Program-made: the position numbers and the translations under genes | Assembly: GCA_025991245.1 (NCBI GenBank) | Contig: BQMJ01000020.1 | Location: forward strand, 186,001 to 250,000 | Reading direction: 5' to 3' | Length of the DNA stretch: 64,000 nucleotides | From: Galdieria partita | Lineage: Eukaryota; Rhodophyta; Bangiophyceae; Galdieriales; Galdieriaceae | Notes under the pieces: generated by a model | Database searches by the model: none | Told to the model about the DNA's origin: nothing | The model's input: only the letters and a program-made list of their open reading frames with translations | Shown here: piece after piece, positions 32,092 through 44,933 of the stretch | Numbering within the stretch: position 1 is the stretch's first letter | Layout of the letters: the number at the start of each line of letters is the position of its first letter

Positions 32092-32503
32092 ACTTTCATC
32101 TGTGGATATATTATTATTCATGCACACAACATATTATATGACTAGCTCTAAATGAACGATTGACTGGCTATGGATACTTTTTTACTAAAACAGGGAGATT
32201 TTGGGTTGTTTGACAAAAGAATGGAAATATACGTCAACATCGACGCCATATAAAATAATGCATATGCTTATATCTAGTCTTTGGCAAGACTTGTTTGCGT
32301 TTTTGGTTGTTTGAATGTCCTCAAATATACGTGACCATATAGATATTGTTATTTCTTCTTTCTTTTTCGATGAACGCCATACTTTGAACGCTTTAGGAAG
32401 CAAATCTCACAGTTGAACAAGTACTCAATATAAATCACTCTTTCTTTTGTGGGAACACCAACATAGACTCTCACAACACAATATGACATGTCTCCTGAAC
32501 GTC
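32092..32503. other. Intergenic, convergent gene ends
   Basis: 412 bp between stops on opposite strands. A minus-strand open stretch near 32185-32403 looks like low-complexity sequence and not a gene. Nothing else is seen. Confidence 0.45.
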
Positions 32504-33213
32504 TTACTGCATCTTCCATTGCGCCATTTTACTGGCACGTATCATTTCTTCTGTAGGAGCAGGAGCAAAATCAGCTCCACTCAATGTTCCTTCTTCATAG
32601 TTCGTAGGAGCACTTAAAGACCCTGTGATGCGTATAGCTGAGGATAATATTTCTGAAAGCGTCGATTTTGGTGACAATGCTGAACTCTGCAATAATGGTT
32701 GGGACTCTTTCAATAGGTTATGCAAACTTTCCAGTGCATGCAAAAGTTTTTCCAATACTGTTGCAATTCGCATATCCAAGTCTCTTTCCACTTGTGTCAA
32801 GTATTCCAGATACATCTGTCTCTCCTTGTGCTGTTCTACTAGAAAAAAGAGTCAGAATTGCCTAACACAATACACTGTGAGCAAATAAATACTTACATTG
32901 TTCAACAATATTGGGCAGTTGACTTTGTAGTTTTAACAAGCGACTCCACAACGTCTGGAGTTGATTGGATTCACTAGAATCCAAAGAATAGGATGACTGT
33001 CTAAACCAACAAGAAAAGTGGTCATCCAGTATATTGGGTTGTCAGTTACAGCAACTACCTGGTTTCTTCCAGAACAAGTTGAAACAATTGTTGACAACTA
33101 GAGCGAAACTCAAGTAACCAAGTTTGTGCAAGACTCGTCGCTGATGAGGAGTGTTCCTGTTCCATCAAGAAATGAGCAACAAACAGAGGAAAAATCCTTT
33201 TTCCCAACGCCAT
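32504..33213 (-). CDS. MED4: Mediator subunit MED4
   Basis: Middle-module subunit of the Mediator coactivator. Start ATG 33213; three exons. The N-terminal part (MALGKRIFPL) and middle exons are helical: QLFQLVLEET, then SNQLQTLWSRLLKLQSQLP and KEQHKERQMYLEYLTQVERDLD. The C-terminal part has the MED4 hallmark, STLSEILSSAIRITGSLSAP (family: eiI.YAhrIs.tt.aP), followed by FAPAPTEEMIRASKMAQW, like the human P.P.EEQMRAS segment. About 205 residues, a little short for MED4. The start is 7 bp from the peptidase stop. Confidence 0.72.
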
Positions 33214-33220
33214 TTATTCT

Positions 33221-35515
33221 TTAGTGGTCACACAAGTATTCATCTAACCACAATAAAGTATGCATCCAAGCATCATCGTTTGATGGAGAATCATTTATAG
33301 AATGATCCGAGTCAGGATACCACAATAGCTTGCTAGGAATCTTTTTCGATTTCAAAATTTGATACCATTCGATACCTTGAGATGGTGGTACTCTACGATC
33401 GCTTCCTCCTAATAACAACAAGGTAGGTGCTTGACAATTCTTAATATGAGAAATAGGAGAATGGCTCCACATTCGAGCGAGTATATCGGGTTGTGCCAAT
33501 AATGATTCCATTTTATCCTTCGCTTCCCAAGTAGAATAACCAAGTTCTGTAAAACACCAATCCCTTATATCCGTTGAAGAATGCATAGAAACAATGTTTG
33601 TTACTGGATTGCGCAAGACAGCCACTCGATATATAGATGGATATTGCGACGTGAGATGAGCACTTAAAAAGCCTCCATGACTACCACCAAGAGCAGCTAC
33701 ACGTGTTTCCTTGGAAAGACTAGGAACTACTTGTCGTGCCCATTCTGTAGCAACAACACATTCTTCTACATCTTGATAACCTATCTTCCCAATCAAACTA
33801 TTCAAGGATTGTTGTCCTCTTCCCAACGATCCTCTGTAATTCACCATCAATACTGCATAACCTCTCAAAGCTAAAAACACAACACCCAATTGAAATTGTA
33901 TCAAATGACTTGAATGAGGTCCGCCATGAGGAAAACAAATCAAGCACATTCTCTTCTTTTCGTTTAAATAAGAAGGACGAGGATACACGATAAATGCCTC
34001 AAAGGTTCGATCATGTGGCTCAAAAGATTCTGAATGCGATAACGCTAACAACTTGACTTGTTGCTCTTCTGTTAACTGTAATCTTGTTGGTGTTATCCAA
34101 TCCAGCGCAAATGAAAGATCCAAAGGTTCACTAAGTCGAATTCTATCCAACACGCGATTTTCTTCTAAAGATAAACGTACTAAATAAAGAGATGAAGAAC
34201 AAAGAGGAGTGCTAATGTTCAATAAAATATTATTGGAGAGCACATCCAGTACAAAAATATTTTCCTGTTCATCACCGGAAATATCGATAGGACGTATATC
34301 TACTTGAGCAGGATCTGTTAAAGACACATTCCTGACTTGTAATAAAACTGATTGAGAATTCCAAATGGAGTCCATCCATAAAGTTTGCTTGTCTTGCCAA
34401 GGATTGCTGGGTAGAGAGTGTAAATAAAGTCCTGGAAACGAATTTTCATTATTACTATTCTGATGCACTCTATCGATCAAAGTAACTATTCTCGATGCTT
34501 TCCAGTCCACAAGACGAAGTATACTTGTTCCATTATGAACATCCTGTTGAGTTTTAGGAGTAGAGACATATATTATCCAATCTCCTGACGGATGAAAACG
34601 AGGAGAACGAACACACCAATCTAAGGATTCCTCTTGAGGATTGGTTAGTGACTGAATGTCTTCCAGTTTGGCATTATCTTTTGATAAAGCAAGACGAGCT
34701 GATAGAAGAAAACTGGGCCTATTGTAACAATATTTGACTCCCAGTGGATAAGATTCCTAAGATTACTTTTGTTTAGAAATGAGTAAATGAAAGAAGTACC
34801 TTTAGTACCAAGTGTCTACCAATCAAAACTATATGATTACTATTTGGTGACCACTGGGGTTCTGAAACTGCCAACTGATCGTCTATTCTTTGTACTCGTA
34901 ATATTTGAAACATATCCAATACAAATAGTGCTGCCAACTTCTTTCCAGTATAAGTTTCTCCAAAGTCCACTTGACGAACAAACTGCTCTCCTTTTTTTTG
35001 TTCCGGTTTAGAATCAGTAGCAAAGAATGACGTTGTAGGATCACTGGGTTGTTCAGCCAAATACAACAGTTTCTGTTCATCTGGAGACCAAGCGACTCCT
35101 CCAAACCACTCATCGAAATAAAAAGAGCCGTGCAGCGTCTCACTACAACGGATATTCTTTCCAATGTAGAGTTGTTCCATATTTCTAATCTCCTGTTTGA
35201 AGTTTTTCCGTTGGTTTGAAAAAATTTTACAGTATGTTTTCCAGAAGGACTCGAGGTCATATAAACACAATCATCCTCTACAGCAGACAAAGTAGAGTCA
35301 AAACTTCCAACAGATTGCCAATGAAAACGCAAGAACTTTCGTTGTTTCTCTGAGACAGGATCTCGTGTAGACCACAAACTTGTCAACTTGCAACTTGAAG
35401 AAGTGTCCGAACGATCAAACCACGCTCGTGTTATAGAAGGTGCACTGTAACATAGAAAAGAGTATAGTTCTGTTGGACTTGCACATAAGTACTCTGTAAG
35501 AGCTGAAAGAGTCAT
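33221..35515 (-). CDS. APEH: Acylaminoacyl-peptidase (S9C prolyl oligopeptidase family)
   Basis: Serine exopeptidase that removes N-acylated residues from blocked peptides. Three exons; ATG 35515; roughly 720 residues. The N-terminal propeller half contains VAWSPDEQKLLYLAEQP, EPQWSPNSNHIVLIG and FHPSGDWIIYVSTPK blades. The C-terminal alpha/beta-hydrolase half has CFPHGGPHSS (oxyanion HGGP), NYRGSLGRGQ, the nucleophile GGSHGGFLSAH, the catalytic Asp in LLLGGSDRRVPPSQ, and the His in PDSDHSIND. The triad is complete. The architecture is normal for APEH. Confidence 0.92.
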
Positions 35516-35601
35516 TGTTATTACTCTATCACTTCTCTATGAAGAATATGTATAGTCTTAACATAACGATCGAAATGAGAAATCATTGAAACGCAGTGAA
35601 C

Positions 35602-38600
35602 ATGTCCAAGTATTGGAAAGAGACGTGTTGCTTTTCATGGTCTTATGTAACCGACTGGCAAGAGTTCTCCGTTGTGATAGAGGAATCAACCGAAAGTTGC
35701 ATATCTGATGTTGGAGTTACTGAAATTTGGAAATATGGTGGTGTCGTTGGGAGTATAGAGAAAGGGAGTTTGTTCCTCTGGAGGTTTCAAGATAACTTTC
35801 TAGAAGTAGTTTCCTTGAGTGCTTTGAATTTTGGAAGATTTCAAGGTATGGGTAGAAAGAATAGTTGTTATACTGTATTTACTGCTTCTAGGAGTTCGAA
35901 TTGTGTTTCGATCTCAAGTTTTTTGTTGTCCTCCAGCCATTTTTGTAGTTTACAAGACTGAAAGGGAAGTTGAGTTGTATATTTATGCTGCGCATCCTTC
36001 AGGAATAATTGTATGTAATTTTGTTGCTTGAACGTCATCTTTTTGAAGTATTTTCTAGTCTCGAATTGCTTTGCTATGGCGTGATGGTCTATTTTATGAA
36101 CCTCACATTGTAGAAAGCTGTTTTTTATCGAAAGACATTTTTGTAAAGCAGTTGATTGCGATAGACACGAATGTTTGTCTTGTTATCGTTGCGAACTGGC
36201 CAACTGTGTTCCGAGTGGTTTTTTCAGATTCTTCCACTTCCTTCCGGTTACTGGAGATACCCGAAACAAAAGAACCGGTCACCAAAACAGGACTGTTGGG
36301 TCGTGTTTTTCGCAAAAAGCGTATTTCAGAAGATAAAGATGCGGAAGTTTTAGTTTGTGCTACAATCAATTGGGAAAGTCGGCTTCTCCTTGTCGTTGAT
36401 TCAAGTGGAGTTTTTTCGTTGATTGACAGCACTTTATTGTCTTGTGTTGCGCAGGTATACAGCTCTTGATATAAATTGTCATTGGAAAACTTAAGTTTTT
36501 AGTTGAAATATCACAAACTTGCTAAGAAGGAGTATTGTGAGATATTTCCCTGCGAAAAGGAACATTTCCTTGCTGTATTATTTGTCGACGATGCCTTGTC
36601 ATTATCTCCTTCACTACATCTCGTGGATATATTTATACAACAAGATTCTAGTGATGACAGAACTATTTTATATAGTCTTCAGTCACATACTCGGTTTATC
36701 TATAATACACCTATTCATATTCAAGGTATGGTTTTTCCGGTGTATCATACAAAGTTTTGTATATAGTTGTTTAGTTGGTTGCTATATGAAGAGAGAAGGA
36801 ACGTTAGTTGTACAAGATGAGGAAGGGAGAATTTTTTCAATTCCGATATCTTCAGGTCATTTGTCTAGTAACGAATCCGATCCTTTATATGCTGTATTTG
36901 ATTATTATAGTGAATGGAATGATTATGGCGGTCTTGGTTGGGCATTAGATGAAGTATATGAGAAGACGCCCATTCAAATGCTATTTGCTCCTTCGTAAGT
37001 CGTCACATGTTGTCATTGCTAAAGTTGCCTTTTGACTTGATGGTTTCCTAGTCGTTTTTCGGATAATGTCTTAGCTAAAATATTCAGTCAACCCCAATAT
37101 ACAAGTCGCAAGAGTTTATTTTCCTATGCAAACTCCCAACCATTCAGGTAATGCACTATCTAGAATAGTACATGTTTTGATAATGGAATACTAACTTTTA
37201 TTATGAAGTACTAAGGATTATAAAAGATTGGTATTATCTGCTACCAGATTGTCTTGGGAAATAGAGTCTTCCTTATTGAATATATGTATGGATGAATCAC
37301 TGTGTGTTTGCTTTGTTGTACGTCAAGCAAGTGTCAGTGTACTTCGAAAAATGGAATCTTTTGAAGAAGTTTCCATTCAAAGAGATTTCGAAAACTTATC
37401 AAAAACACCCAGTAGAGAAAACTATTTTTATGATATTTCTTCATTACCGGATATAGTGAGACATTCTGGTAGTTTTGAGCTTTTCACTAATTCTTTACTG
37501 TGGAATTCGTTACATTTTTTGTTACTTCAATTGGTTACATGTTTGAAAGCATGGAAGCAACGTCATGATATTCACGAGACATTTCAGGTTGTTCTTCGAA
37601 TCCATTTTTCTTTCAGATTGTGAACTTATCATCTTTAGGAGGACTTCTTAATATATTATGCCAATTATCCCAGCGAGCATAACATTTCTTCTTCACTCAT
37701 TGACGAATTCATGTGGTTATGTTTGAAGAAACTTCCGTATTCACTTCCGCTTTTTGAACATTCTTTGAATTTGTGGATGAAAGACAACTTTCATTTAGAA
37801 AGGAATAATGACGAACTTGATTGCTGGTTATTGTTATGTTATTACTTGAAGTTTTTTACTCCAAGTCCTAACATTATTGTATTTCTGTATGATCGAAATG
37901 AATGGCACACTTTGCTGCAAGTTTGTGAAATGTTGAAAGAAAGTTATCCAATCATATGTTATGGTATTGGTTGTTGGATACATCTGAGGTTGCATCAAGT
38001 AGATTTGGCAGAGTTATCTTTAACTCAGTTGCTTGCAATTCTAGGTAAAGTTAATTGACTATATTCAATTGTAATGGAGGACTTATTCCAAACATCTAGA
38101 GGAGACGGAATTTTCTTCGGAAACTCAACTAGTCAAAGTAGTTGTAGGGATTGAAAGGGAGCCGCTATCTTTCTGGTTAAGAGAAGCCTTTTTCAAGTTT
38201 TTAGATAGATTAGGATACACTGAACGTGCTATTCGTATGGGAAAAGAAATGATTGCCATGGCTAAGGATGACTATAGCATAGCAAGCATCAGAACTTTCA
38301 TTTTCAATGGCTACCTGAAAAATCGAGAATGGAAGAATGCTTTGGAATTGTTGCTTTCGAGTTCTCATGGTAAGTTTTTTTTATATTTTTATATCGGATA
38401 TGGAAAAGATTTATGATGCTTTCTTTTTAGTTGGTGCTCTGAGTTCGTGGACTGACGATTTTAATTTGTTGATTCATTCTTTGGCTGAACATCGTCAACT
38501 TGATTTGCTTTATACTATCCAACTGTTGCCCCCCACTCTTTACTATCGTATTGGAGAAATTTTGTATCTTCTTTTTCAAGGACAACAAGTTACTCGTGAT

Positions 38601-39880
38601 TCTTTATCAGGTGGCTTTATAGAGTAAGTAATCATCAAGCGAGAGAATTTAAAATTGATTTTGTGATAATTTAGACACCTATTGGATAGTTATAGATGGT
38701 ATTATTTCGTGAAGGAGTTTTATCTTGCAAGTAGAATAGCTTTGGAAGGATATTGCAAGATAATGGAAAGTTTCAACTCTATTCCAAGACTGCCTTGGTT
38801 GAGAACATGTATTCGATTGATAGGCTTAGTTTGCAACTCTTTGACTATGATTTCCCATCATTACGATCGGTATTTATTACTAAGTGGTGGTCTTCTTGAA
38901 ACTTTGTGTAAGGAGTCAGGTTTCAGCGATTGGTTTTCTTTGAAAGGAAATCATCAAGTTGCTCGGAACCTGAAAGTGAGACTTGAATTTTTTCAGTTTT
39001 TAGGCATTGTTCGTGGAGCTCAACAATGGTTATTAGAACATTTTCCACTGGAAGTAAGAAAGTTTTGTTTTCAAGCTATAAAAGATATAACATCTAGAAG
39101 GAAAGAAGTAGTTGTCCGCTAGTGAAATCAGTAGATATCTCGTCAGTCAAATGGTTGTTGACTAGTCTTATTCAACACAAAGAATGGAATCTTTCATTTC
39201 AGATTGCTTATCAAGGAAGTTGTTTGTTAGTCTCTGATCAGTTATTTGTGTTGTGGTTTCGATTGGTTGGTATCTATTTGATGGAGCACGAGTCTTCTAT
39301 GGAAGCAGACAATTTGTGGGTACAAATAGTGAACTTTCTATTGAAGGCGGAGTCTATGTATGCAAAGTTTTCTGCCAATACGTTTTCATATGGACAATTT
39401 GGAATCGTTTTATTACAAGGCATCTTGTCACATGCTCCTATAGACTGGTGCATTCCTAGATGGCTTCTTGAATTGTCGGGATGGTAAGTTTATTATTCAT
39501 TTCATTTGAAGAAATGATAATTTTGGAATAGGGGTGAATATTCAGGTTTTCATGAGGATACCAATGTCCCTAATCATAAAAGAAAGGGTAAGGAAGGAAT
39601 AGACAAGTCATCTGTAGGATTTACACTTGAATTAGGAAACATGTCACGTTTGATGCAACTTTTGATAGAACATGGACGTCTAAAGGAGGCATTAGAGTTT
39701 ATGTGTGTGACACTAGAGAACAAACAAAATTCAAGCAATATTCTTCTGACTTGGACTTTTGTTGATGCTCTGCTTTGTATGAAGAATGAAGACGATATCT
39801 TGGATAAGGATATTATCAAAGCCCAAAGACGCTTGAAAGATTTAGCCTTGACTTGTTTGAAGCAACCTGGCTTGTTATGA
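35602..39880 (+). CDS. NUP160/Nup120-like nucleoporin (Y-complex scaffold)
   Basis: Large protein of roughly 1,200-1,300 residues over about ten exons with short introns, starting at ATG 35602 (MSKYWKETCC). The N-terminal part has GSLFLWRFQDNFLEVVSLS, like the RxxxWR..d..LEL segment of the Nup160 beta-propeller. A long helical region follows. The last exon has IPRWLLELSG, then LGNMSRLMQLLIEHGRLKEA, very like the Nup160 C-terminus (P.WL...., LLRL...yg.l.eA), and a final helical DIIKAQRRLKDLALTCL. Overall similarity is weak, as usual for this family. I first considered RIC1 and dropped it. Exon borders inside were not all fixed. Confidence 0.5.
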
Positions 39881-40250
39881 TCTATACGAATGATTATGTT
39901 TGATTTATAAAATCCTAAAATCTCAAAACACAAGTAGGAAGTGATTTGTTGGAATTTTATGATCAGAATTATTTGTCTTTGTTCTTCGAATAAGATTTAA
40001 CTTACAATAGGGCTCGAAAAACCAAATGAAATTGGGGACAAACTGGAATAATATTTCCAAAAGGATAAAACTACATATCATTATCCAGTGTTAGGATGCA
40101 AGTTATTACATGACATATATATATATATATTCAACAACTTATGCCATCTATTCTACTATTTCGTAATTGTTGGACAACTTTTGTTCAGAATGGTCTCGAA
40201 ACAGTCTTTCCAAAGCTTATTGAGTTTTCTTTAAAATGCAACTTGAAAAG
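39881..40250. other. Intergenic with TA run
   Basis: 370 bp between convergent stops. It holds a TATATATATATATAT run at about 40115-40130 and nothing protein-like. The run could be a weak terminator-like or cruciform spot; nothing else supports that. Confidence 0.4.
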
Positions 40251-41220
40251 TCAAATTACCTCGACTGGATAAACTGCTGGTGACTCCTTATTGATAATTT
40301 GGTTATTTTCATCTCTATACCAGCCCATCTTTTGTAGCATTTCATCACTAACGTCTTCCGAAGGAAAGAACGTGTATGAAAGGGAAATGTCAGTAACGTC
40401 ATTCATCTTCGAATCTTTTACAAACTCGGGATCTATGAAAAAGAAAACAGGCATTTCGATCACTTCTTTGGCTTTTAAACGTTGTTCTTCAAAGCAAAAG
40501 CACTGGATTTTGTTGAAATAAATCCCAGCTTTTGGTGGTTGAACATTATAAGTGGCAATACCTAAGATATCTTCATCCGACTTATTTTCTGCTCTATAAA
40601 AGGCTAACGCCGTTTCTCCTGGAAATACTTTTACTTCTCTTTGTTCTGGAACAAAAGTCCACGGGAGGTCAGAGTTTACATCTGCAGTAAAATATATCGT
40701 GAGAGGTCTATCAGTGGGAACCATTCTGGTTTTTTGCTACTCCCAATTTTTAGCAATCTGGAGAATTTCTTGGCAAGTTTTTATCACTTACAGTTGGGGT
40801 CTTAAAACCAAGGAAACCTCCGGTGTCTTCTTTGGTAGTTCCACCGAAACCTGTCGCTTGACAAAACATCCGATAAAGTGGTACAGTTCCATATGTCAAT
40901 CCAAACACACCAACAGTGATTCCAGCTCTAGTCAAAAAGATTAGATATATCAAAACACTTCAATCTGCTTACGCCCAAGCTAAAAAGTTCTTGTTCTTCG
41001 CTCGAACCTTTTCTATTCTTTCTGAGTCACCAGACTTGGAGCAAAAACGTTTATGCAGCTTAAACGTTCCATATCTTTGAAGGTTTCTTCCTGTATATAC
41101 AAGAAAACTCGGGTAAACTCTACTAAAACAATAAACAGTTGCTCTCATCATCCTCTTTGCAGCAGAATCAAAAGACTTTTGGGTAAAGTTACAATTTGTC
41201 GATGAAATTTTGTTACACAT
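40251..41220 (-). CDS. COX11: COX11, cytochrome c oxidase copper chaperone
   Basis: Inner-membrane copper protein that delivers Cu(B) to COX1. Exon 1 from ATG 41220 (or a later MMRATV start) is a basic presequence (MMRATVYCFSRVYPSF, LHKRFCSK). The next part has the single membrane helix and the family stretch VPLYRMFCQATGFGGTT. The last exon has PLTIYFTADVNSDLPW, EVKVFPGE, GIATYNVQPPKAGIYFNKIQ, the copper-binding CFCFEEQ, and MPVFFFIDPEF. Three exons. All functional marks are present and the length is normal. Confidence 0.95.
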
Positions 41221-41621
41221 CCATTCCAAGACTTTTGTAATCTTTTGGTCCTTTTGGTGTCATTATCCTATCTCGTGGTAAAAGTAGACTGTTAACTTTC
41301 TTACGTCCCTCTGTATAACGATGAGGAAATGTCAAGCTGGATGAAAGAAGCTATGCGTGGCTAGACGTTCTGAAGAAAAAGTTCAGCGGATTTTTCGTTC
41401 TTCAAGCCGTTGTTTACAATTTCAGCCTTTAATTTCGTTGTTAGGGGCTAAACAGACTTTGAGATTGTACTGGAAGCTATGACTCTACTGAAGTTGGACT
41501 TTCCTGTCAAATACTGAAACCCAAAGATCTTTTGGATGAAATATTGGATTCGTTACTGATGGATAATACTTTCGTTCAACGTAGAAACTGGGTGGCAAAT
41601 GAACGAAAAGAGTCAGACCCT
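41221..41621. other. Intergenic with an uncertain plus-strand coding stretch
   Basis: Plus strand 41350-41729 holds several open, protein-like pieces in different frames (RSEEKVQRIFRSSSRCLQFQ; then LKPKDLLDEILDSLLMDNTF, which continues to 41729). I could not find splice sites that join them, and the right part overlaps the broken NTPase-nuclease gene on the other strand. It may be a small spliced gene of the housekeeping block. Confidence 0.25.
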
Positions 41622-43400
41622 TTATGTTTTAGTCTTTGCAACTCTACTATGAGATGTGATAGCCGCGAGGCGTTGGGGACTATTTCTTATGAAAATTGGG
41701 GCACCCGTTCTTCCATGCAACTTGAATAATATATCTGGACTATGAGATGTTGGCTCAAATGGAATATATATCTTTTCGAATTCTAACATTTGTTTCCACT
41801 CATTGATACCGAATGTCGTTCTCTCTATTTCCGGTGTAGATCTAGTATAATATATAGATTTCATATAGTAAGCACTAGATTCAGAGAAAAACTTTAAATT
41901 CATCTCTTTCCAAATAGAAAAGACAATTGACCAAGAGTAGAAAACATCAAGCTGTCTGTCGGGTGATAACAAAAATGTAAATAAAACATTGTGGCAATGA
42001 GACCTTCCAAAACTCGACATTTGGATTCACAAAAATATTCCACAGGCTGTGACTTGAGGGTTTGTAATAGTAACCATTCCAACCTATCATTCTTTACACT
42101 TTGATCAATATATACAATGAGTAACTTGGGAATCAACACTTTATAACGTTCTTGGTGGTTTTCATCTACAATCAACCGACGATAAAAGCACATATCTGTT
42201 ACTAGATCAAACAGAAATACATCAAAAGTAGAGCTAAGGTGCACAAGCTCATCCAACTCAAACCGAATACGATATAATGCCAACAAAGTAAGCATTTTTA
42301 ACAAACGTTGACGCGTCTTGCTAAGACTACTCAAACGAGGCAACAATGGATCAACACAATAATTTGTTGCTATGGAATCATTTATTATCATCCAAAATCT
42401 TTCTTTAGATAATAACAACTGGTCTTGTGATAATTTACAATGCAAAAGGTAGTTGATTGCTTTCACAAGTAAACCAGGAACACCACCACTAAGTTCCAGT
42501 AATAACTATTCTGCAAGTTCACTCGTTGCAAAGTGTTGGTGACAAAGGATTTGTGAAACTTTAGGACTGCCATTAAACAAAGAAGAAGAACTTTTCTCCA
42601 AATGTTCGATGATGCTACGCTTTTCATGTGGTGAGAGAGGAATAAGAGTCAACTCAACCCTGGATACTGAAGCTGCGTAATTATGTATACTTAAGCCTTC
42701 ACTTTTTCCGACAACAATAACGAATACATTGCACTGCTTACAGAGTCTCGAAATAAACCCAACAAAGTCGTTGTATAAAAAAACTCTACCATCCGGGGTC
42801 CTTTGGAAATGCAATTCGTCGTCACTCTCATCTAGAACACCAACTTCATCAAAAGCAACAAGAAGAAACTGATCAGAAGAAATACCCAAAATCTTCCGCA
42901 GCTCAGGAAGTAAAAATTGTGGAAAGATAGAAATCTGTTTGTAGGCATCTTCAGGTTTCATAAACGACAAACCGACCTGAATACGGGCCGATTGATATAA
43001 TAAGTAGTAGACAGCCCATTCCAGACTTTTTTCTTTAGGTTCAGTGGGTTTGAGCTCTGTCAAATCCACATAAAGTAGACACATAAAGTAGAACTGCTTC
43101 ATGTAACTTGTCCAGAAAGGATCTTCTGCGGTCTTTTTCATAATCACATATGTTCTCAAGTCCTACTAGTGCTCTTTCACCCATACTCTTCACGAGTTCG
43201 AAATAACTTTTTTACGAATCGTGTCTTTTCACTTCCAAAGAGAAGTGGGGCGAAAGGAATGACTGGTTTAAAAAGAACGATCGACTTCCCGGCGAACCTG
43301 CAACACGTACAACTGTCGAGTTGTTAAAACCAAGTCTTGTTCTGTGTTTACTAAGACAGTGTCATACGTGTCTTGTTCTTGGAAAACGCTCGACATAGTG
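41622..43400 (-). pseudogene. Broken RHS/Crinkler-type NTPase-nuclease family member
   Basis: Diverged relative of the intact gene at 44934-47132. Visible parts are a Walker-B-like FLLVAFDEVG segment, a helical middle with RLLKMLTLLALYRI, and a C-terminal stretch with SHSPDILFKLHG that resembles the PD-(D/E)xK-type nuclease end of the family. A possible N-terminal exon lies near 43240-43390. The gene looks broken, with about two or more breaks, so it is probably not expressed as a full protein. Confidence 0.5.
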
Positions 43401-43560
43401 GACGAGGTGTTGAAATTGAGTCAGAAAAATGCCAACGCAAATTTTTCCAAGTAGTTTTTCTTTTTCACAACTATTTCTATAGAATGAACTTCTTTCTTAT
43501 TTATATTCTCGAACAAAATATATTTCATTTTGTAATGTAAATTCTGAGAAAGAATGTTGC

Positions 43561-44091
43561 CTAATTTTTTAATATACTGAGCATTGTAACTTCTCCCCCA
43601 TTCATCATAATAATAGTTTTAGTTTGAAGCATTGGAATGAAAAGATTAGATATATTATAAAAGGAAGGGAAGAAAGGAAGAGTTCTTCTGGATTGGCATT
43701 GATAGAGTAGCTGAAAATGTAAATGTATTTCATAGAAAATTGGATTATAATTCATCCCAAAGATACAATTCATTCGCAAGGCAACTACAAGTTGTAAATT
43801 TGACAACTCGATTTCTGTTGGTTTGGTTGATGGGATGCCGAAATACATTTGTAGCAGATGTAAACAATTTAATGGTTTCGTAAACATTAGGAAACTTTTC
43901 TTTAGGGTGTCAAAGGAACAAGATAGTGCCACAAGTGGAACATAGCTAACTTTCAACTTCACTTGTTGTGCAAGTAATTTGGAAGTATATTTTGAAAATA
44001 TCTCATTCAGTTGTTGCTTTTTCTCTATTCTTGCACTATATAACTGTTTTACTAGGACAGACAAGATTTGAAGTAACTCATGACAATTCAA
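43561..44091 (-). CDS. Orphan ORF, 176 codons, unknown
   Basis: An open frame with no recognised domain. It begins with a helical stretch (HELLQILSVLVKQLYSARIEKK) and goes on in hydrophobic segments without signal-peptide or membrane-helix order. Its 5' third lies inside a diverged duplication whose other copy is at about 47950-48400 and is not open. It may be a fragment of the NTPase-nuclease family or a chance frame in repeat DNA. Confidence 0.25.
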   Translation of the reverse strand: MNCHELLQILSVLVKQLYSARIEKKQQLNEIFSKYTSKLLAQQVKLKVSYVPLVALSCSFDTLKKSFLMFTKPLNCLHLLQMYFGIPSTKPTEIELSNLQLVVALRMNCIFGMNYNPIFYEIHLHFQLLYQCQSRRTLPFFPSFYNISNLFIPMLQTKTIIMMNGGEVTMLSILKN

Positions 44092-44320
44092 TTGGGTTTC
44101 TCTACTCTTGAAGTGCTCTTAGTTTTTCCAGAATTGTCGATGGTTGACTGTTGATATTTGGAGTGTACCATTTTTGAAATTTTCCAGACTTTCTCAGTGT
44201 GTATAGAGAGTAACGGAAATTAGAGTATATGCTGTTGACTTTAGTTGGATTGCTGTATTTGTCAAGGTCAATTCACGGAACGTTGTCTACACGGGTACTT
44301 GTTATGTGAGTCCTAATGAT
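43870..44320. repeat. Diverged duplication, copy 1
   Basis: The stretch around 43990-44290 matches 48110-48325 by eye: CATTCAGTTGTTGCTTTTTC against CATTGAGTTGTTGTTGCTTT, then GACAAGATTTGAAG against CAAACAAGATTTTATC, GGTTGACTGTTGA against GGTTGTTGACTGCTGA, and GTTGACTTTAGTTGG...TGTATTTGTCAAGGT against GTTGACTTGGCTACGG...TGTATTTCAAGGT. The order is kept, and the copies are about 4.1 kb apart. Confidence 0.5.
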
Positions 44321-44933
44321 ATGATGTCATTGAGAGTTTTCCTACACAGGGCTGACAAAGTAGATAGAGTCAATAATTGATGCTCCATTTCTTTGCAATT
44401 GAATCGTACTCTATGGATTATGAAACACTTGATCTGTACATAAGCTGAATTAGAAGCTGATTAGTTGTCTTTTATCAACATGCTTGTCTTTAAAATGACA
44501 ACTTCTGTGTCATTGCTATTAGGGGCTGATTACTTCTCGAACAGTTTCATTAACAAAGATTCGTTTATCTGACAGACTTTATCAACGAGCTTCTTGAATC
44601 TGAATGATTGTTTGGATGAAAAGCATGTCTCGAATTTGAAACAAGGTGATCTATACATCTAACGATACCCAATAAAGACACTCTCCAAAGCTGTTTACTT
44701 GAAATTAGGTTGAGTTTTGATTTTCATCCAACATGCTAACAATGACACTCCTTGGGACATCATCTATTGTTGCAAGCTAATCTGCCATCTCAGATTTTCT
44801 GCTTCCACAATGATTCTTCATTAGCTTGCCAGTCAAGAAAACATTCAAAACATTCAAAACACATCATTTATCCTAGTCTTTGTAAATCATAAAGCTCAAA
44901 ACAACTCTGCTTCCATCAAAGGATCGTAAAGCA
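44092..44933. other. Gene-free accessory spacer
   Basis: About 840 bp. The left part (to about 44320) belongs to the diverged duplication with 48.2-48.4 kb. The rest is AT-rich, and I see no frame or RNA gene. Confidence 0.45.

Noticed and set aside
35602-39880. RIC1 / RAB6 GEF subunit for the long multi-exon gene
   Set aside because: The C-terminal PRWLLELSG and MSRLMQLLIEHGRLKEA stretch fits Nup160 much better, and no RIC1 domain motif was seen.
40115-40130. TA run as a functional element
   Set aside because: Short dinucleotide runs are common in this AT-rich DNA, and no flanking structure supports a role.
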